NCBI GenBank assembly: GCA_021603905.1
Contig: BQIU01000011.1
Span: 1 to 64,000 of the forward strand
DNA from: Nitrospirales bacterium
GTDB taxonomy: Bacteria; Nitrospirota; Nitrospiria; Nitrospirales; UBA8639
DNA: 64,000 nucleotides
Reading direction: 5' to 3'
Part shown: piece by piece, positions 55,961 through 64,000 of the stretch
Position numbering within the stretch: position 1 is the first letter of the stretch
How the letters are laid out: each line of letters starts with the position of its first letter
The notes under the pieces: generated by a model
Told to the model about the DNA's origin: nothing
Seen by the model: only the letters and a program-made list of their open reading frames with translations
The model's database searches: none
Translations under genes and position numbers: made by a program

Positions 55961-57448
55961 ATGCGACAACGAGCCGAAACAACTGCAGAACATATCCCGC
56001 ACACTTCATTACATTCGAGTAAGACAACACATACGCCAATTCTCTGTGTCGACCTTGATGACACACTGCTCTCCACTGACGTGTTGTGGGAGTCAATTCT
56101 TTTGCTCATTAAGCAGCAACCGTGGACGCTGTTTATTTTGCCTTTTTGGTACTTTCAAGGCCGTGCACATATCAAGCGTCGTATAGCCGAACGAGTCATC
56201 CTCGACCCGAGTAGCCTCCCCTACCGTCAGGATGTACTTCATTATCTCAAGCAAGAACATTCCCAAGGTCGTACAATTGTTTTAGCCACAGGATCGGATT
56301 ACCAGCCAGCAGAAGCCATTGCAACCCATCTCGGAATATTTGCTGAAGTATTAGCCAGTGATGGGAGGAATAACCTCTCGGGACTTCCCAAGTCACAAAA
56401 ACTCGTTGAACGATTTGGAGAACGAGGGTTTGATTATATTGGAGACAATAAAAAGGACCTATCGGTCTGGGCTCAGGCCCATTCCGCATTACTCGTCGAC
56501 CCGACAGATCAGGTCCTTACACAGGCTAAAAAATCCTGTCCAGTCATCAAAACATTCCACAAAGAATCACAGTCGACTACTAGTCTGGTTCAAGCATTAC
56601 GTCTAGGGCAGTGGGTAAAAAATATTCTCATCTTTCTCCCCTTGCTGGCGGCACATCAGTTTGACAACTGGGAACTGAACATGCAGTCCCTATGGGCTTT
56701 TTTTTCCTTTAGCCTCTGCGCATCAAGTATTTACATTCTCAACGACCTTCTCGACCTCTCAGCGGATCGACGACATCCCAAAAAGAAGCACCGTCCATTT
56801 GCATCAGGTGCACTATCAATTCCCTACGGTCTCCTCATGATACCGACTTTATTTCTGGGGGCGATCATGATCGCACTCACAACTCTCTCAGGATCTTTTC
56901 TCTCGCTGCTTAGTCTCTACGCAGCAACAACAACCGGATACTCACTCTTCTTCAAACAAGTGGCCATTTTAGACGTCTTGATCTTGGCTGGACTCTATAC
57001 CCTTAGAGTATTGGCGGGGGGCATTGCCATACACGTCCCGATTTCCGCTTGGCTCTTGGCGTTTTCAATGTTCCTCTTTTTGAGCCTTGCATTTACGAAA
57101 AGATACTTGGAGTTGCAATATCGTAAGGTCAGGAAAAACCAAGAGTTAGAACGACGGGCCTATCAAGGTCTCGATAAACAAATCTTAGCCACCATGGGCA
57201 TCATCAGCGGATATCTCTCCGTCTTAGTCCTAGCGCTTTACATCAACAGCTCTGATGTTCTGATGCGCTATCAACATCCCAAGGTCTTGTGGTTAACCTG
57301 CCCGCTCTTACTATATTGGATTAGTCGAAATTGGCTCTTAGCCCACCGAGGGGCACTAGACGATGACCCGTTAATCTTGGCTGTCAAAGATCCGCATAGT
57401 TACCTCATAGCCATCGCAGTCGGACTCCTCGCCATATTCGCGATGTAA
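55961..57448 (+). CDS. HAD phosphatase fused to UbiA-family prenyltransferase (decaprenyl-phosphate phosphoribosyltransferase type)
   Basis: A 495-residue fusion. Residues 1-200 are a HAD domain with motif I ILCVDLDDTLLSTD (D31, D33) and motif IV GDNKKDLSVW. Residues 205-495 are a UbiA-type domain starting ALRLGQWVKNILIFLPLL, with the signature YILNDLLDLSADRRHPKKKHRP and about eight membrane segments. This UbiA subgroup contains Rv3806c-type DPPR synthase, which transfers 5-phosphoribose from PRPP to a polyprenyl phosphate. The HAD domain would then remove the 5'-phosphate, a job done by a separate phosphatase in mycobacteria. It is followed after seven bases by dprE1. Confidence 0.9.
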   Translation: MRQRAETTAEHIPHTSLHSSKTTHTPILCVDLDDTLLSTDVLWESILLLIKQQPWTLFILPFWYFQGRAHIKRRIAERVILDPSSLPYRQDVLHYLKQEHSQGRTIVLATGSDYQPAEAIATHLGIFAEVLASDGRNNLSGLPKSQKLVERFGERGFDYIGDNKKDLSVWAQAHSALLVDPTDQVLTQAKKSCPVIKTFHKESQSTTSLVQALRLGQWVKNILIFLPLLAAHQFDNWELNMQSLWAFFSFSLCASSIYILNDLLDLSADRRHPKKKHRPFASGALSIPYGLLMIPTLFLGAIMIALTTLSGSFLSLLSLYAATTTGYSLFFKQVAILDVLILAGLYTLRVLAGGIAIHVPISAWLLAFSMFLFLSLAFTKRYLELQYRKVRKNQELERRAYQGLDKQILATMGIISGYLSVLVLALYINSSDVLMRYQHPKVLWLTCPLLLYWISRNWLLAHRGALDDDPLILAVKDPHSYLIAIAVGLLAIFAM

Positions 57449-57455
57449 GGAAATT

Positions 57456-58883
57456 ATGGTTATGAACAATTATCATTCTTGGGGCGGATATCCCAAAACC
57501 CAGCCTAAAAATGTTCATCCGATCTATTGGCGACACAATGCCTTACCAGACGACGGACAAAACACGACCATACTTCCCTATGGCTATGGACGAAGCTACG
57601 GGGATAGTTGCCAGAATGATGGAGGGGTCCTCGTCACAACACAAGGACTTCACCGATTCATCGCCTTCAATAACCACAACGGCATTCTTCGATGTGAGGG
57701 CGGCGTATCACTTGCAGATATTTTGGAATGTTTCGTTCCTCGAGGTTGGTTTTTACCAGTCACGCCAGGCACTAAATATGTCTCTGTCGGTGGCGCGATT
57801 GCCAACGATGTCCATGGGAAAAACCATCATCGGGCCGGCACGTTTGGGTGTCACGTGCTTGCATTCGAACTCCTCCGCTCGACCGGAGAGCGATTGACAT
57901 GCTCACCACAATGTCATACTGACCTTTTTCACGCGACGATTGGTGGCTTGGGACTCACGGGGCTCATTGTCTGGGCAGACATCCAACTGAAATCAATCAA
58001 GAGTCCGCTTATCCACACGGAACGAATCAGATTTTCTGGCCTTGATGAATTTTTTGATCTCACAAAGCAATCTGATGAAACGTTTGAATACACAGTCGCC
58101 TGGATCGATTGCTTTGCAAAAAACCGACATACCGGTCGAGGCTCATTCATTCGTGGGAACCATCTCGACGGCAAGAAGCAACACTTTCCCTCCTCCCATC
58201 GCAAAAAGACCCTTAGCGTTCCATTTCATATTCCATCTTACTTCCTGAGTTCCGGATTGATGAAGATATTCAACTCGATATATTACCATATGCAACCCAT
58301 TCAGCTATCTCAGTCGCTGGAACCCTATGAGAGCTTTTTCTATCCCTTGGATGCTGTCCTGCATTGGAATCGACTCTATGGCACCAGCGGATTTCTCCAA
58401 TATCAATGTGTCATACCCTCTAAATACGAACAAGATGGAATCCGCAATCTCCTCAACGTCATTCATCAATCCAAACAAGGTTCGTTCCTTGCGGTCCTCA
58501 AGAAATTTGGCTCGATCGCCTCTCCCGGGTTGTTATCATTTCCTAAACCCGGCACAACCCTTGCTCTCGATTTTCCATTCCTAGGAGACCAAACCTTAAC
58601 ACTTTTGACTACACTCGACCGAATTGTTCGCGAAACAGGCGGAGCCGTTTACCCGGCCAAGGACGCCCATATGGCCAGGGAAGATTTTCAAGCTTACTTT
58701 CCAGGTTGGGAAAAGCTAGACAAACTGAGAGATCCAAAATTTTCATCAAGTTTCTGGCGTCGTGTCTCCTATTCTCAAAATTCCGGGCCATTGCGATACG
58801 AACCTGCATCACATGTGAAAACACTAAAAAGAGAGCATTCTCTGGCAAGTACTTTGTTGAACAATAGAACGGAACAACAATGA
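57456..58883 (+). CDS. dprE1: Decaprenylphosphoryl-ribose oxidase DprE1
   Basis: A 475-residue FAD enzyme of the VAO/PCMH family. The FAD segment has PYGYGRSYGDSC, TPGTKYVSVGGAIANDVHGKNHHRAGTFG (the HGKNHH flavin His region is intact) and GGLGLTGLIVWADI. The C-terminal ARM domain includes FLQYQCVIP and LSFPKPGTTLALDFPF. The active-site Lys is K402 in PAKDAH. At the position of the mycobacterial inhibitor-target Cys387 there is Ala370. DprE1 oxidises decaprenylphosphoryl-ribose to the 2'-keto intermediate. The stop overlaps the dprE2 start (ATGA), so they are translationally coupled. Confidence 0.92.
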   Translation: MVMNNYHSWGGYPKTQPKNVHPIYWRHNALPDDGQNTTILPYGYGRSYGDSCQNDGGVLVTTQGLHRFIAFNNHNGILRCEGGVSLADILECFVPRGWFLPVTPGTKYVSVGGAIANDVHGKNHHRAGTFGCHVLAFELLRSTGERLTCSPQCHTDLFHATIGGLGLTGLIVWADIQLKSIKSPLIHTERIRFSGLDEFFDLTKQSDETFEYTVAWIDCFAKNRHTGRGSFIRGNHLDGKKQHFPSSHRKKTLSVPFHIPSYFLSSGLMKIFNSIYYHMQPIQLSQSLEPYESFFYPLDAVLHWNRLYGTSGFLQYQCVIPSKYEQDGIRNLLNVIHQSKQGSFLAVLKKFGSIASPGLLSFPKPGTTLALDFPFLGDQTLTLLTTLDRIVRETGGAVYPAKDAHMAREDFQAYFPGWEKLDKLRDPKFSSSFWRRVSYSQNSGPLRYEPASHVKTLKREHSLASTLLNNRTEQQ

Positions 58884-59614
58884 AAGTATTGATTATTGGC
58901 GCCACATCAAACATGGCTCAAGAAACCGCAAAATTCTTTGCTCAGGAAGGCGCTCAATTGTACCTTGTCGGGCGGAATGGCGAGAAACTGCAAGCTGTAT
59001 GGAACGATTTACTGGTACGCGGAGCGAAACATGTTGATTGGACAGCTTTGGACTTGTGTCTTCTTGATCGTCACGAACATCTTATTAAGACGGCAATCAC
59101 AGCTCTTCAGGGACTCGATGCCGTCCTTATAGCTCACGGGACGTTAGGGAATCAGAAAGCCTGCGAACAAAGTGTTCCAGAAACAATCAAAGAACTCACC
59201 ACTAACAGCTTCAGCACTATCTCATTGCTTACGATCTTAGCTAACTATTTTGAGCAACAGGGGAAAGGAACGATTGCGGTCATTTCATCAGTCGCAGGAG
59301 ATCGCGGACGCCAAAGTAATTATGTGTATGGAACAGCCAAAGGATCCGTAACGATCTTTCTCCAGGGACTTCGAAACCGTCTCACAAAATCTGGAGTTTC
59401 GGTGGTTACCATTAAACCAGGGTTTGTTGATACGCCCATGACCGCCCATATCAAAAAAAATGCGCTATTCGCAAAACCAGAAACCATGGGGAGACAAATC
59501 TACCAAGCAATGAAAAGACCTCATAATGAAGTTTATCTTCCTTCGTTTTGGCAACCCATTATGATGCTGTTACGTATCATTCCCGAACGCCTCTTTAAGC
59601 ATTTGAGACTCTGA
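58880..59614 (+). CDS. dprE2: Decaprenylphosphoryl-2-keto-erythropentose reductase DprE2
   Basis: A 244-residue short-chain dehydrogenase. The N-terminal LIIGATSNMAQETAKFFAQEG is the cofactor site, with Arg in LVGRNGEK for NADP(H). The catalytic Ser is in VISSVAGDRG and the Tyr-Lys pair in NYVYGTAKGS. The KPGFVDTPM segment closes the cofactor site. It reduces the keto intermediate to decaprenylphosphoryl-arabinose, the donor for arabinan. The coupling to dprE1 is by a four-base overlap. The C-terminus RLFKHLRL is close to the stop. Whether Nitrospira-like cells assemble arabinan is not shown. Confidence 0.9.
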   Translation: MKVLIIGATSNMAQETAKFFAQEGAQLYLVGRNGEKLQAVWNDLLVRGAKHVDWTALDLCLLDRHEHLIKTAITALQGLDAVLIAHGTLGNQKACEQSVPETIKELTTNSFSTISLLTILANYFEQQGKGTIAVISSVAGDRGRQSNYVYGTAKGSVTIFLQGLRNRLTKSGVSVVTIKPGFVDTPMTAHIKKNALFAKPETMGRQIYQAMKRPHNEVYLPSFWQPIMMLLRIIPERLFKHLRL

Positions 59615-59866
59615 TCAATTTTTCCAGTCATATGGACAGTTGCGTATGAAAACCTTGAGACCGATAGAACAGCAAAAACCTATATCTTCAAAAATGATTA
59701 TGTCTTCTTAAAAGTTACATTTCAGCGACAAAAGGCCGAAGGATTCCGCTTCAAGAAAGTATACACAGAGAAAACTCTAGGGCCTCTATGGATAGACGCA
59801 AGCAATATGGTCAACGAATTACGTGGAATTGCAGGCAGAGGGTATCCTAACGCAAGGAGAGCATGA
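59615..59866 (+). pseudogene. Startless coding remnant after dprE2
   Basis: Immediately after the dprE2 stop, the same frame stays open for 83 codons and ends TGA overlapping the ATG of the histidine phosphatase (ATGA). The translation looks like protein (TVAYENLETDRTAKTYIFK, then KKVYTEKTLGPLWIDASNMV and NELRGIAGRGYPNARRA) but has no ATG, GTG or TTG before the Met at about 59805. It is probably the C-terminal end of a gene whose 5' part was deleted; read-through of dprE2 is an alternative. Family not recognised. Confidence 0.6.
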
Positions 59867-60684
59867 TGAGCATTTCATTAAAAATCTGTTCCAGCCTATT
59901 TAAATTCCTTGTCTATATGGCAGGAACTTTCGTCATGGTACTGCTTGTTCAAGTTCTCCTGGATGAAAAATTACGCGGCATATTTTTTCGTTTACCTTCC
60001 ATCATTATTTCCAGTGCGAGTACGACGAGAACGCCAGTACCAACTGGCATGTCCCAAGAAATTTTTAACGCTATGCGTCAAGGGGGATATACGATTTTCG
60101 TCCGTCATGCTGAGCGAGATAAAGATGTAGAAAACCGATCGGCGTTTGAACGATTTGCCTTGAGATTTGAGGGAGGCACACACCCTTCGTTCAAAAGAGG
60201 CAGTTGTCTTACAGAAGAAGGCAAAGCCGAGGCCTGGCTGCTAGGACAAGTTTTCAAGAAAGCTGAAATCCCAATAGGCACCATATATTCAAGCCCGATT
60301 TGCCGTACCAAAGAAACAGCCCAACTGGCGTTTGGACGCATAGATGTCGTTGCCCCTCACCTAAACTATCAAGGCACTAAATCCTCGTATGTGGCAATGG
60401 GGCTTACCACTAAGGAAGAGAAGGCAGTCGCTGATAAAAATTTTAAAAAATTGATCTACGCCCTTCCCGAAAATGGAACGAATAAAGTTATTATTGCTCA
60501 TGCAGAACAGTTCCGCGACGTGAAAGGGTTCGAATGGCAATCGTTTCGATTGAAGGAAAGCGGTACTTTAATCATCAAACATGAATCAGAAAATAAGATA
60601 ACCCCCATCACCAGAGCAACCTTAGGCGAACTTGTTTATGCACTCCCTATTCCATCACCCCTTTCAAAGACATCCATTCCTTAA
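59863..60684 (+). CDS. Histidine phosphatase-superfamily protein, membrane-anchored
   Basis: A 273-residue protein starting ATG-ATG with AAGGAGA upstream. A membrane anchor (residues 10-30) precedes the histidine-phosphatase domain. The catalytic motif is TIFVRHAERDKD, with the phosphohistidine in RHAE. The second conserved Arg is in SSPICRTKETAQLAF and the second catalytic His in IIAHAEQFRD. Such enzymes dephosphorylate small or lipid-linked phosphates. Placed at the end of the dprE transcript, it might process a phosphorylated lipid-sugar intermediate, but this is inference. The anchor would face the domain to the periplasm. Confidence 0.82.
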   Translation: MMSISLKICSSLFKFLVYMAGTFVMVLLVQVLLDEKLRGIFFRLPSIIISSASTTRTPVPTGMSQEIFNAMRQGGYTIFVRHAERDKDVENRSAFERFALRFEGGTHPSFKRGSCLTEEGKAEAWLLGQVFKKAEIPIGTIYSSPICRTKETAQLAFGRIDVVAPHLNYQGTKSSYVAMGLTTKEEKAVADKNFKKLIYALPENGTNKVIIAHAEQFRDVKGFEWQSFRLKESGTLIIKHESENKITPITRATLGELVYALPIPSPLSKTSIP

Positions 60685-60936
60685 GGAAGAGACAGATCTA
60701 ACTATTGAACATATTTTTATCCTCACATTTTCAACAATCTCTTCACCGTTCGGATCAAAAACTATAAGGTAATATTGAAAATCCGATGCGGTATCCCTTC
60801 GAATCGCTTCGCTAAGAAAGTATCGTTTTCTCTCACGAGACCACCAAGCGTCGAGACGACCTAGGCCAAATAATTCTGTCGACGCAGATACAACTCTTCG
60901 CAGACATTCACATACAAACAAGGAAGAATTCGCCAT
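60664..60936 (-). CDS. Possible small hypothetical protein
   Basis: A 90-codon frame whose stop lies inside the end of the plus-strand histidine phosphatase gene (21-base overlap). The product has a plausible folded segment (DFQYYLIVFDPNGEEIVENV) but no recognised family, and the ribosome binding site is poor. It may be a remnant. The rest of 60937-61121 shows nothing. Confidence 0.3.
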   Translation of the reverse strand: MANSSLFVCECLRRVVSASTELFGLGRLDAWWSRERKRYFLSEAIRRDTASDFQYYLIVFDPNGEEIVENVRIKICSIVRSVSSLRNGCL

Positions 60937-61121
60937 AAGGTCCAGAAAGAACCAACATTACCCTTCACTCGTTCTCTTCGAATGCATGGTTGTGTCTCCA
61001 TTCCATCGTCAGAGTTTAGAACGAAGAACAAATCGACCTTCACTTCTTTAGAACATAGCCTCACACTTCACTAGCAGTCTAAATTTATGAATACAGACTG
61101 CCGAGGAACTTATTAAGTTCT

Positions 61122-62615
61122 TTGACCAAATTCATACAAATGAAAAAAAGAATCAGCATGAAGCCTAAGACAAGTAAGGTCATTCTCACCTTCGTGTCGA
61201 TAATCGCATTAATCTGGACGTCACTCTATTTAGGTCACTTCCAAGAAACTGTTGCTATGTCAACACAGGCTTCTAAGACACCAGTCTCCTTACAAGAGAC
61301 ATTCATCTATTTTGACACACACATTCGGCCAATTTTGAAGAAAAAATGCTCAGCCTGTCATACTAACACACAGGAACGACCATTCTTTTATTATTTTCCT
61401 ATCGTAGATTCCATCACGAAACCATATACTGAAAATGAAATCTTGCAAGGAAGAAGGCATTTTGACTTCACCAAAGGTATTCCCCAAGGACGGCTTGGAG
61501 CCGCCATGGAAATGATATTACGATTGCGGGCGGTGATAGAAGAGAAGACCATGCCGCCATTAGCGTACAGTCTCGCTCGTCCTTATAACTTGTTAAATGC
61601 TTCGGAGGAAAGAATTATTCTTGATTGGGCCGAAAAAGGCTCTGAAGCACTCATGACGGAGTTGATGAATGTGACGGAGAAAACTCAAGAAACGCCTGTC
61701 ATGACATCCAATGAATTCGCTGAGATACTCGCAAATAATATTTTAAAAGCGTGCCCATTAACCGATTCAAGCGATGTAAAAGCCCATGATCAATGTGCAG
61801 AGAAGCTTACCCAATCATCCCTATTTAAATCGAGGATGAATGAACCATTCCTCTGGGGAGGACAAAAAGCTTCTGGGGACTACAAAATCTACCATACGCA
61901 TGTGACTCGTTTTAATCCGCTCTTGTTTAGAAAACTGTATCTTTCTTTATTTATGTTTGAGGGTTCCTACCAAGTTGATCATGATGGTGAGCTTATAGCG
62001 TACCGATTCCCGGTCCAGTTTCGGAATCAATTGCCCGATGGAGAATACCCCTACCCCTTTTGGCATTCTAAAAATAAGTGGAGAAAATATAACGAAAGTG
62101 CTGAACTCATTCTATTAATAAGAAGAGGAAAGATTATTGGCGCATTTCGATCGGCAAGAAAGAGAAACCCTCTCCCTGAGTATCGAGATAGAACATGGAA
62201 TGGAAATTGGTTGTGGAATATAACTGACAGTAAAGTACTACAACCTCGTGTGACAAATTATGACGCAATTTTTTCTCCTGAGAACCCCTATGTCAATGAA
62301 CTTGATGAGGCCTATTGGAAACTGTCATTAGGGTTCCGTAGTGAGAATTGCATGGCATGTCATAGTCCTAGCAATGACATGGAAATGAAAACATTAGAAA
62401 TCTTAAGTTCACCGGGACATGCGTTGGGAGCGAGGAGTCGACTATTGGCTGTCTTTGATGATAATTCTATGCCTCCGATTTCCGGCATTCAACGTGCTGA
62501 AACAAGAAAAATTTTAAGTGAACTTGCACGAAAATTTAAAGAACTAGGGGATAAAGCCCTAGCCTATGAAGGGGAAGGTACTGAAGATCATTTAGCCAGA
62601 CCGACGTTCTTATAG
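61122..62615 (+). CDS. Protein with two c-type haem motifs and a signal peptide
   Basis: A 497-residue protein. The frame opens at TTG with better ATGs at 61140 and 61158; the signal peptide (VILTFVSIIALIWTSLYLG) fits all three. The haem motif CSACHTN lies near residue 82, and a second, CMACHSPSNDM, near residue 420. Between them is a long domain without recognised signatures. The early segment FIYFDTHIRPILKKKCSACH is typical of PSCyt/planctomycete-type cytochrome domains. A periplasmic electron-transfer role is inferred. It follows a short spacer and is not coupled to other redox genes. Confidence 0.8.
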   Translation: MTKFIQMKKRISMKPKTSKVILTFVSIIALIWTSLYLGHFQETVAMSTQASKTPVSLQETFIYFDTHIRPILKKKCSACHTNTQERPFFYYFPIVDSITKPYTENEILQGRRHFDFTKGIPQGRLGAAMEMILRLRAVIEEKTMPPLAYSLARPYNLLNASEERIILDWAEKGSEALMTELMNVTEKTQETPVMTSNEFAEILANNILKACPLTDSSDVKAHDQCAEKLTQSSLFKSRMNEPFLWGGQKASGDYKIYHTHVTRFNPLLFRKLYLSLFMFEGSYQVDHDGELIAYRFPVQFRNQLPDGEYPYPFWHSKNKWRKYNESAELILLIRRGKIIGAFRSARKRNPLPEYRDRTWNGNWLWNITDSKVLQPRVTNYDAIFSPENPYVNELDEAYWKLSLGFRSENCMACHSPSNDMEMKTLEILSSPGHALGARSRLLAVFDDNSMPPISGIQRAETRKILSELARKFKELGDKALAYEGEGTEDHLARPTFL

Positions 62616-63200
62616 AATTGGACCAGCCTAAGGTTGACTTGGGAGAACAATCTACTTGTGTCATCATTACTGACGAGCAATCACCCTCTCGTGTTGTATC
62701 AAGGATCACTCTGCATCAGAATAACCGCTCTCATACTACCCTCCAAGCCACTACCCAGTGAGTCACAATCCCCCCTAAGACCATATTCACCTAAATACTT
62801 TCTACTACCTTCAATTGGGAAATCTTGCCGCTCCCTCTTTTTATTGATTTCTCTGAGAGCTTATGGGTAAAGGGACAGAAAACGTTTTTTTGATGGCTCG
62901 TACTTAGGTGGCGGAACCTTAGATGACTCCCAAGCTCTACTTCTTGACTTCCTTCTGCTCAGAGTCTTAATCCTAAAGTTTTCCGTCATTTATGAAACAT
63001 GGAATCATCAAGTAAGTGGAATTATGACCGATAATCCTATAAGAGACTGCTTGCTCACAAGTGAGTTTATCCCAGCGAATCATTCTTCATTCCGTCATCA
63101 ACGAATACTCCACGTCACCTATGTGGAAATGGGAACAGACAATCCAAGCCTTCACTCGATACCGAAACTTATTACATTTTGAAAGAATAGCAGGTCTATT
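62616..63200. other. Intergenic region before pgsA
   Basis: Contains only short frames with no recognisable product, and several near-repeats of low information. The promoter of pgsA should be at its right end. No terminator after the haem protein gene was clear. Confidence 0.4.
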
Positions 63201-63836
63201 ATGCAGGCCACTCACTCTCTTCTTGAAAAATCGGAGATACAATCAACCGCCATTCATCCTACGAACCTGAACCTTCCCAATCTTCTCACGTGTAGTCGTA
63301 TCATCTTAATTCCCATATTTATCGTACTATTTTCGCCTCCCTCCCCGTCTCGTTCTTTGGCAGCGGTTGTCGTGTTCGGCATCGCAGCCATCACAGACTT
63401 TTTCGACGGCTATCTCGCCAGAAAATATTCCCAAGTGACAACACTTGGCAAGCTACTTGATCCCGTGGCGGATAAATTATTGGTCACAGCCGGACTTATG
63501 GTTCTTGTCCAGCATCAACAAATTGACGCCTGGTTCGCATTTGCCATCATCGCCAGAGAGATCAGTGTCACAGGGTTGCGAACCGTTGCAGCCACAGCAG
63601 GCATGATTATTCCAGCTGACACTTTGGGCAAATTCAAAACGTTTTTCCAGATTTGCGGCATCATGTTTCTCTCACTCCCAACGTTCTCAATTTATAAAAC
63701 ATTGGATGTGCACCATATTGGCTCTATCACTCTCTACATTTCCCTTGCATTTGGCCTGTTGTCTGGCTTCCGGTATCTCTCTGCTGTATTACCAAAATTG
63801 GGAGTAGGCGTGACCGCTCAAAAAAAATGTGACTAA
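63201..63836 (+). CDS. pgsA: CDP-diacylglycerol-glycerol-3-phosphate 3-phosphatidyltransferase
   Basis: A 211-residue membrane enzyme of the CDP-alcohol phosphatidyltransferase family. The catalytic signature DFFDGYLARKYSQVTTLGKLLDPVADK is complete (DGxxARx8Gx3Dx3D). It is preceded by NLPNLLTCSRIILIPIF, the standard N-terminal start, and followed by about four membrane segments. It makes phosphatidylglycerol phosphate from CDP-diacylglycerol and glycerol-3-phosphate. The N-terminal 25 residues are longer and more polar than in typical PgsA. Confidence 0.9.
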   Translation: MQATHSLLEKSEIQSTAIHPTNLNLPNLLTCSRIILIPIFIVLFSPPSPSRSLAAVVVFGIAAITDFFDGYLARKYSQVTTLGKLLDPVADKLLVTAGLMVLVQHQQIDAWFAFAIIAREISVTGLRTVAATAGMIIPADTLGKFKTFFQICGIMFLSLPTFSIYKTLDVHHIGSITLYISLAFGLLSGFRYLSAVLPKLGVGVTAQKKCD

Positions 63837-63876
63837 ACTCTAACGTACACGTCCAATCAACTCAGGTATCGTCTAC

Positions 63877-64000
63877 ATGCTGAATTTCGTTTCAACCTTG
63901 TCTCAATCTTGTCGTTCTATATTTAGATGTGACGAGAATCATTCTGAAGAATTATTTCCTTATCCGCACCTTGCCCTTCGTCATGGCCTTCTTCTGCTCT
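63877..64000 (+). CDS. Possible start of a further gene (partial, doubtful)
   Basis: An ATG frame stays open to the window edge for about 41 codons, opening MLNFVSTLSQSCRSIF. No ribosome binding site is convincing and no family is recognised from so little sequence. It lies 40 bases after pgsA. Confidence 0.2.
   Translation, partial: MLNFVSTLSQSCRSIFRCDENHSEELFPYPHLALRHGLLLL

Overview
The window looks like a chromosome segment from a member of the Nitrospirota, most likely a Nitrospira-like nitrite oxidiser. This is an inference from gene content: an alginate-export-type porin, an SbtA bicarbonate transporter, a small metal-binding (SmbP-like) lipoprotein, small c-type cytochromes, a complete Tad pilus locus and DprE-type arabinose genes. 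No rRNA, tRNA or CRISPR array was recognised. Several non-coding stretches hold degenerate dispersed repeats.

Layout. 0-5.2 kb: 3' portion missing from a mannose-1-phosphate guanylyltransferase, a truncated NtrC-type regulator, a dispersed repeat element, and an outer-membrane porin. 6-15.3 kb: inorganic carbon and envelope functions (SbtA, a tandem universal stress protein, SmbP-like lipoprotein, membrane-anchored cytochrome c, small secreted proteins, a TPR protein, a Slp lipoprotein). 15.5-21.3 kb: secreted protein, single-domain response regulator, HAD phosphatase-like protein, periplasmic Lon-type protease without an ATPase, and an HD-GYP protein. 21.4-22.2 kb: a repeat element with three 93-bp tandem units. 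22.2-29.2 kb: ABC-class ATPase, hydroxyisobutyrate-dehydrogenase-family enzyme, agmatine deiminase (fused in frame to a DUF559 module bordered by palindromic repeats), N-carbamoylputrescine amidase, and a YihY-family membrane protein. AguA and AguB together convert agmatine to putrescine.

29.6-43.9 kb, all on the minus strand, is a complete Tad/Flp pilus locus. It has three intact Flp pilin genes, one decayed pilin pseudogene, two TadE-like pseudopilins, a vWA TadG protein, the prepilin peptidase, RcpC/CpaB, the secretin RcpA/CpaC, a small lipoprotein, TadZ, TadA, TadB, TadC and a TadD-like TPR lipoprotein. A strong hairpin terminator divides the minor-pilin genes from the secretion core.

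44.8-60.7 kb is a cell-surface glycan region: polyprenol-phosphate-type GT2, methyltransferase, STT3-like GT-C protein, alpha-toroid (terpene-cyclase-like) protein, Tat-exported DUF362 protein, phosphoethanolamine-transferase-like sulfatase-fold protein, GT87-like protein and another polytopic protein. These are followed by a tight operon that encodes the decaprenylphosphoryl-arabinose route (HAD-UbiA fusion, DprE1, DprE2), a startless coding remnant and a histidine phosphatase. The window closes with a two-haem-motif protein and PgsA. The toroid-DUF362-sulfatase-GT87 block, with its unassigned substrates, is the best candidate for an undescribed system.
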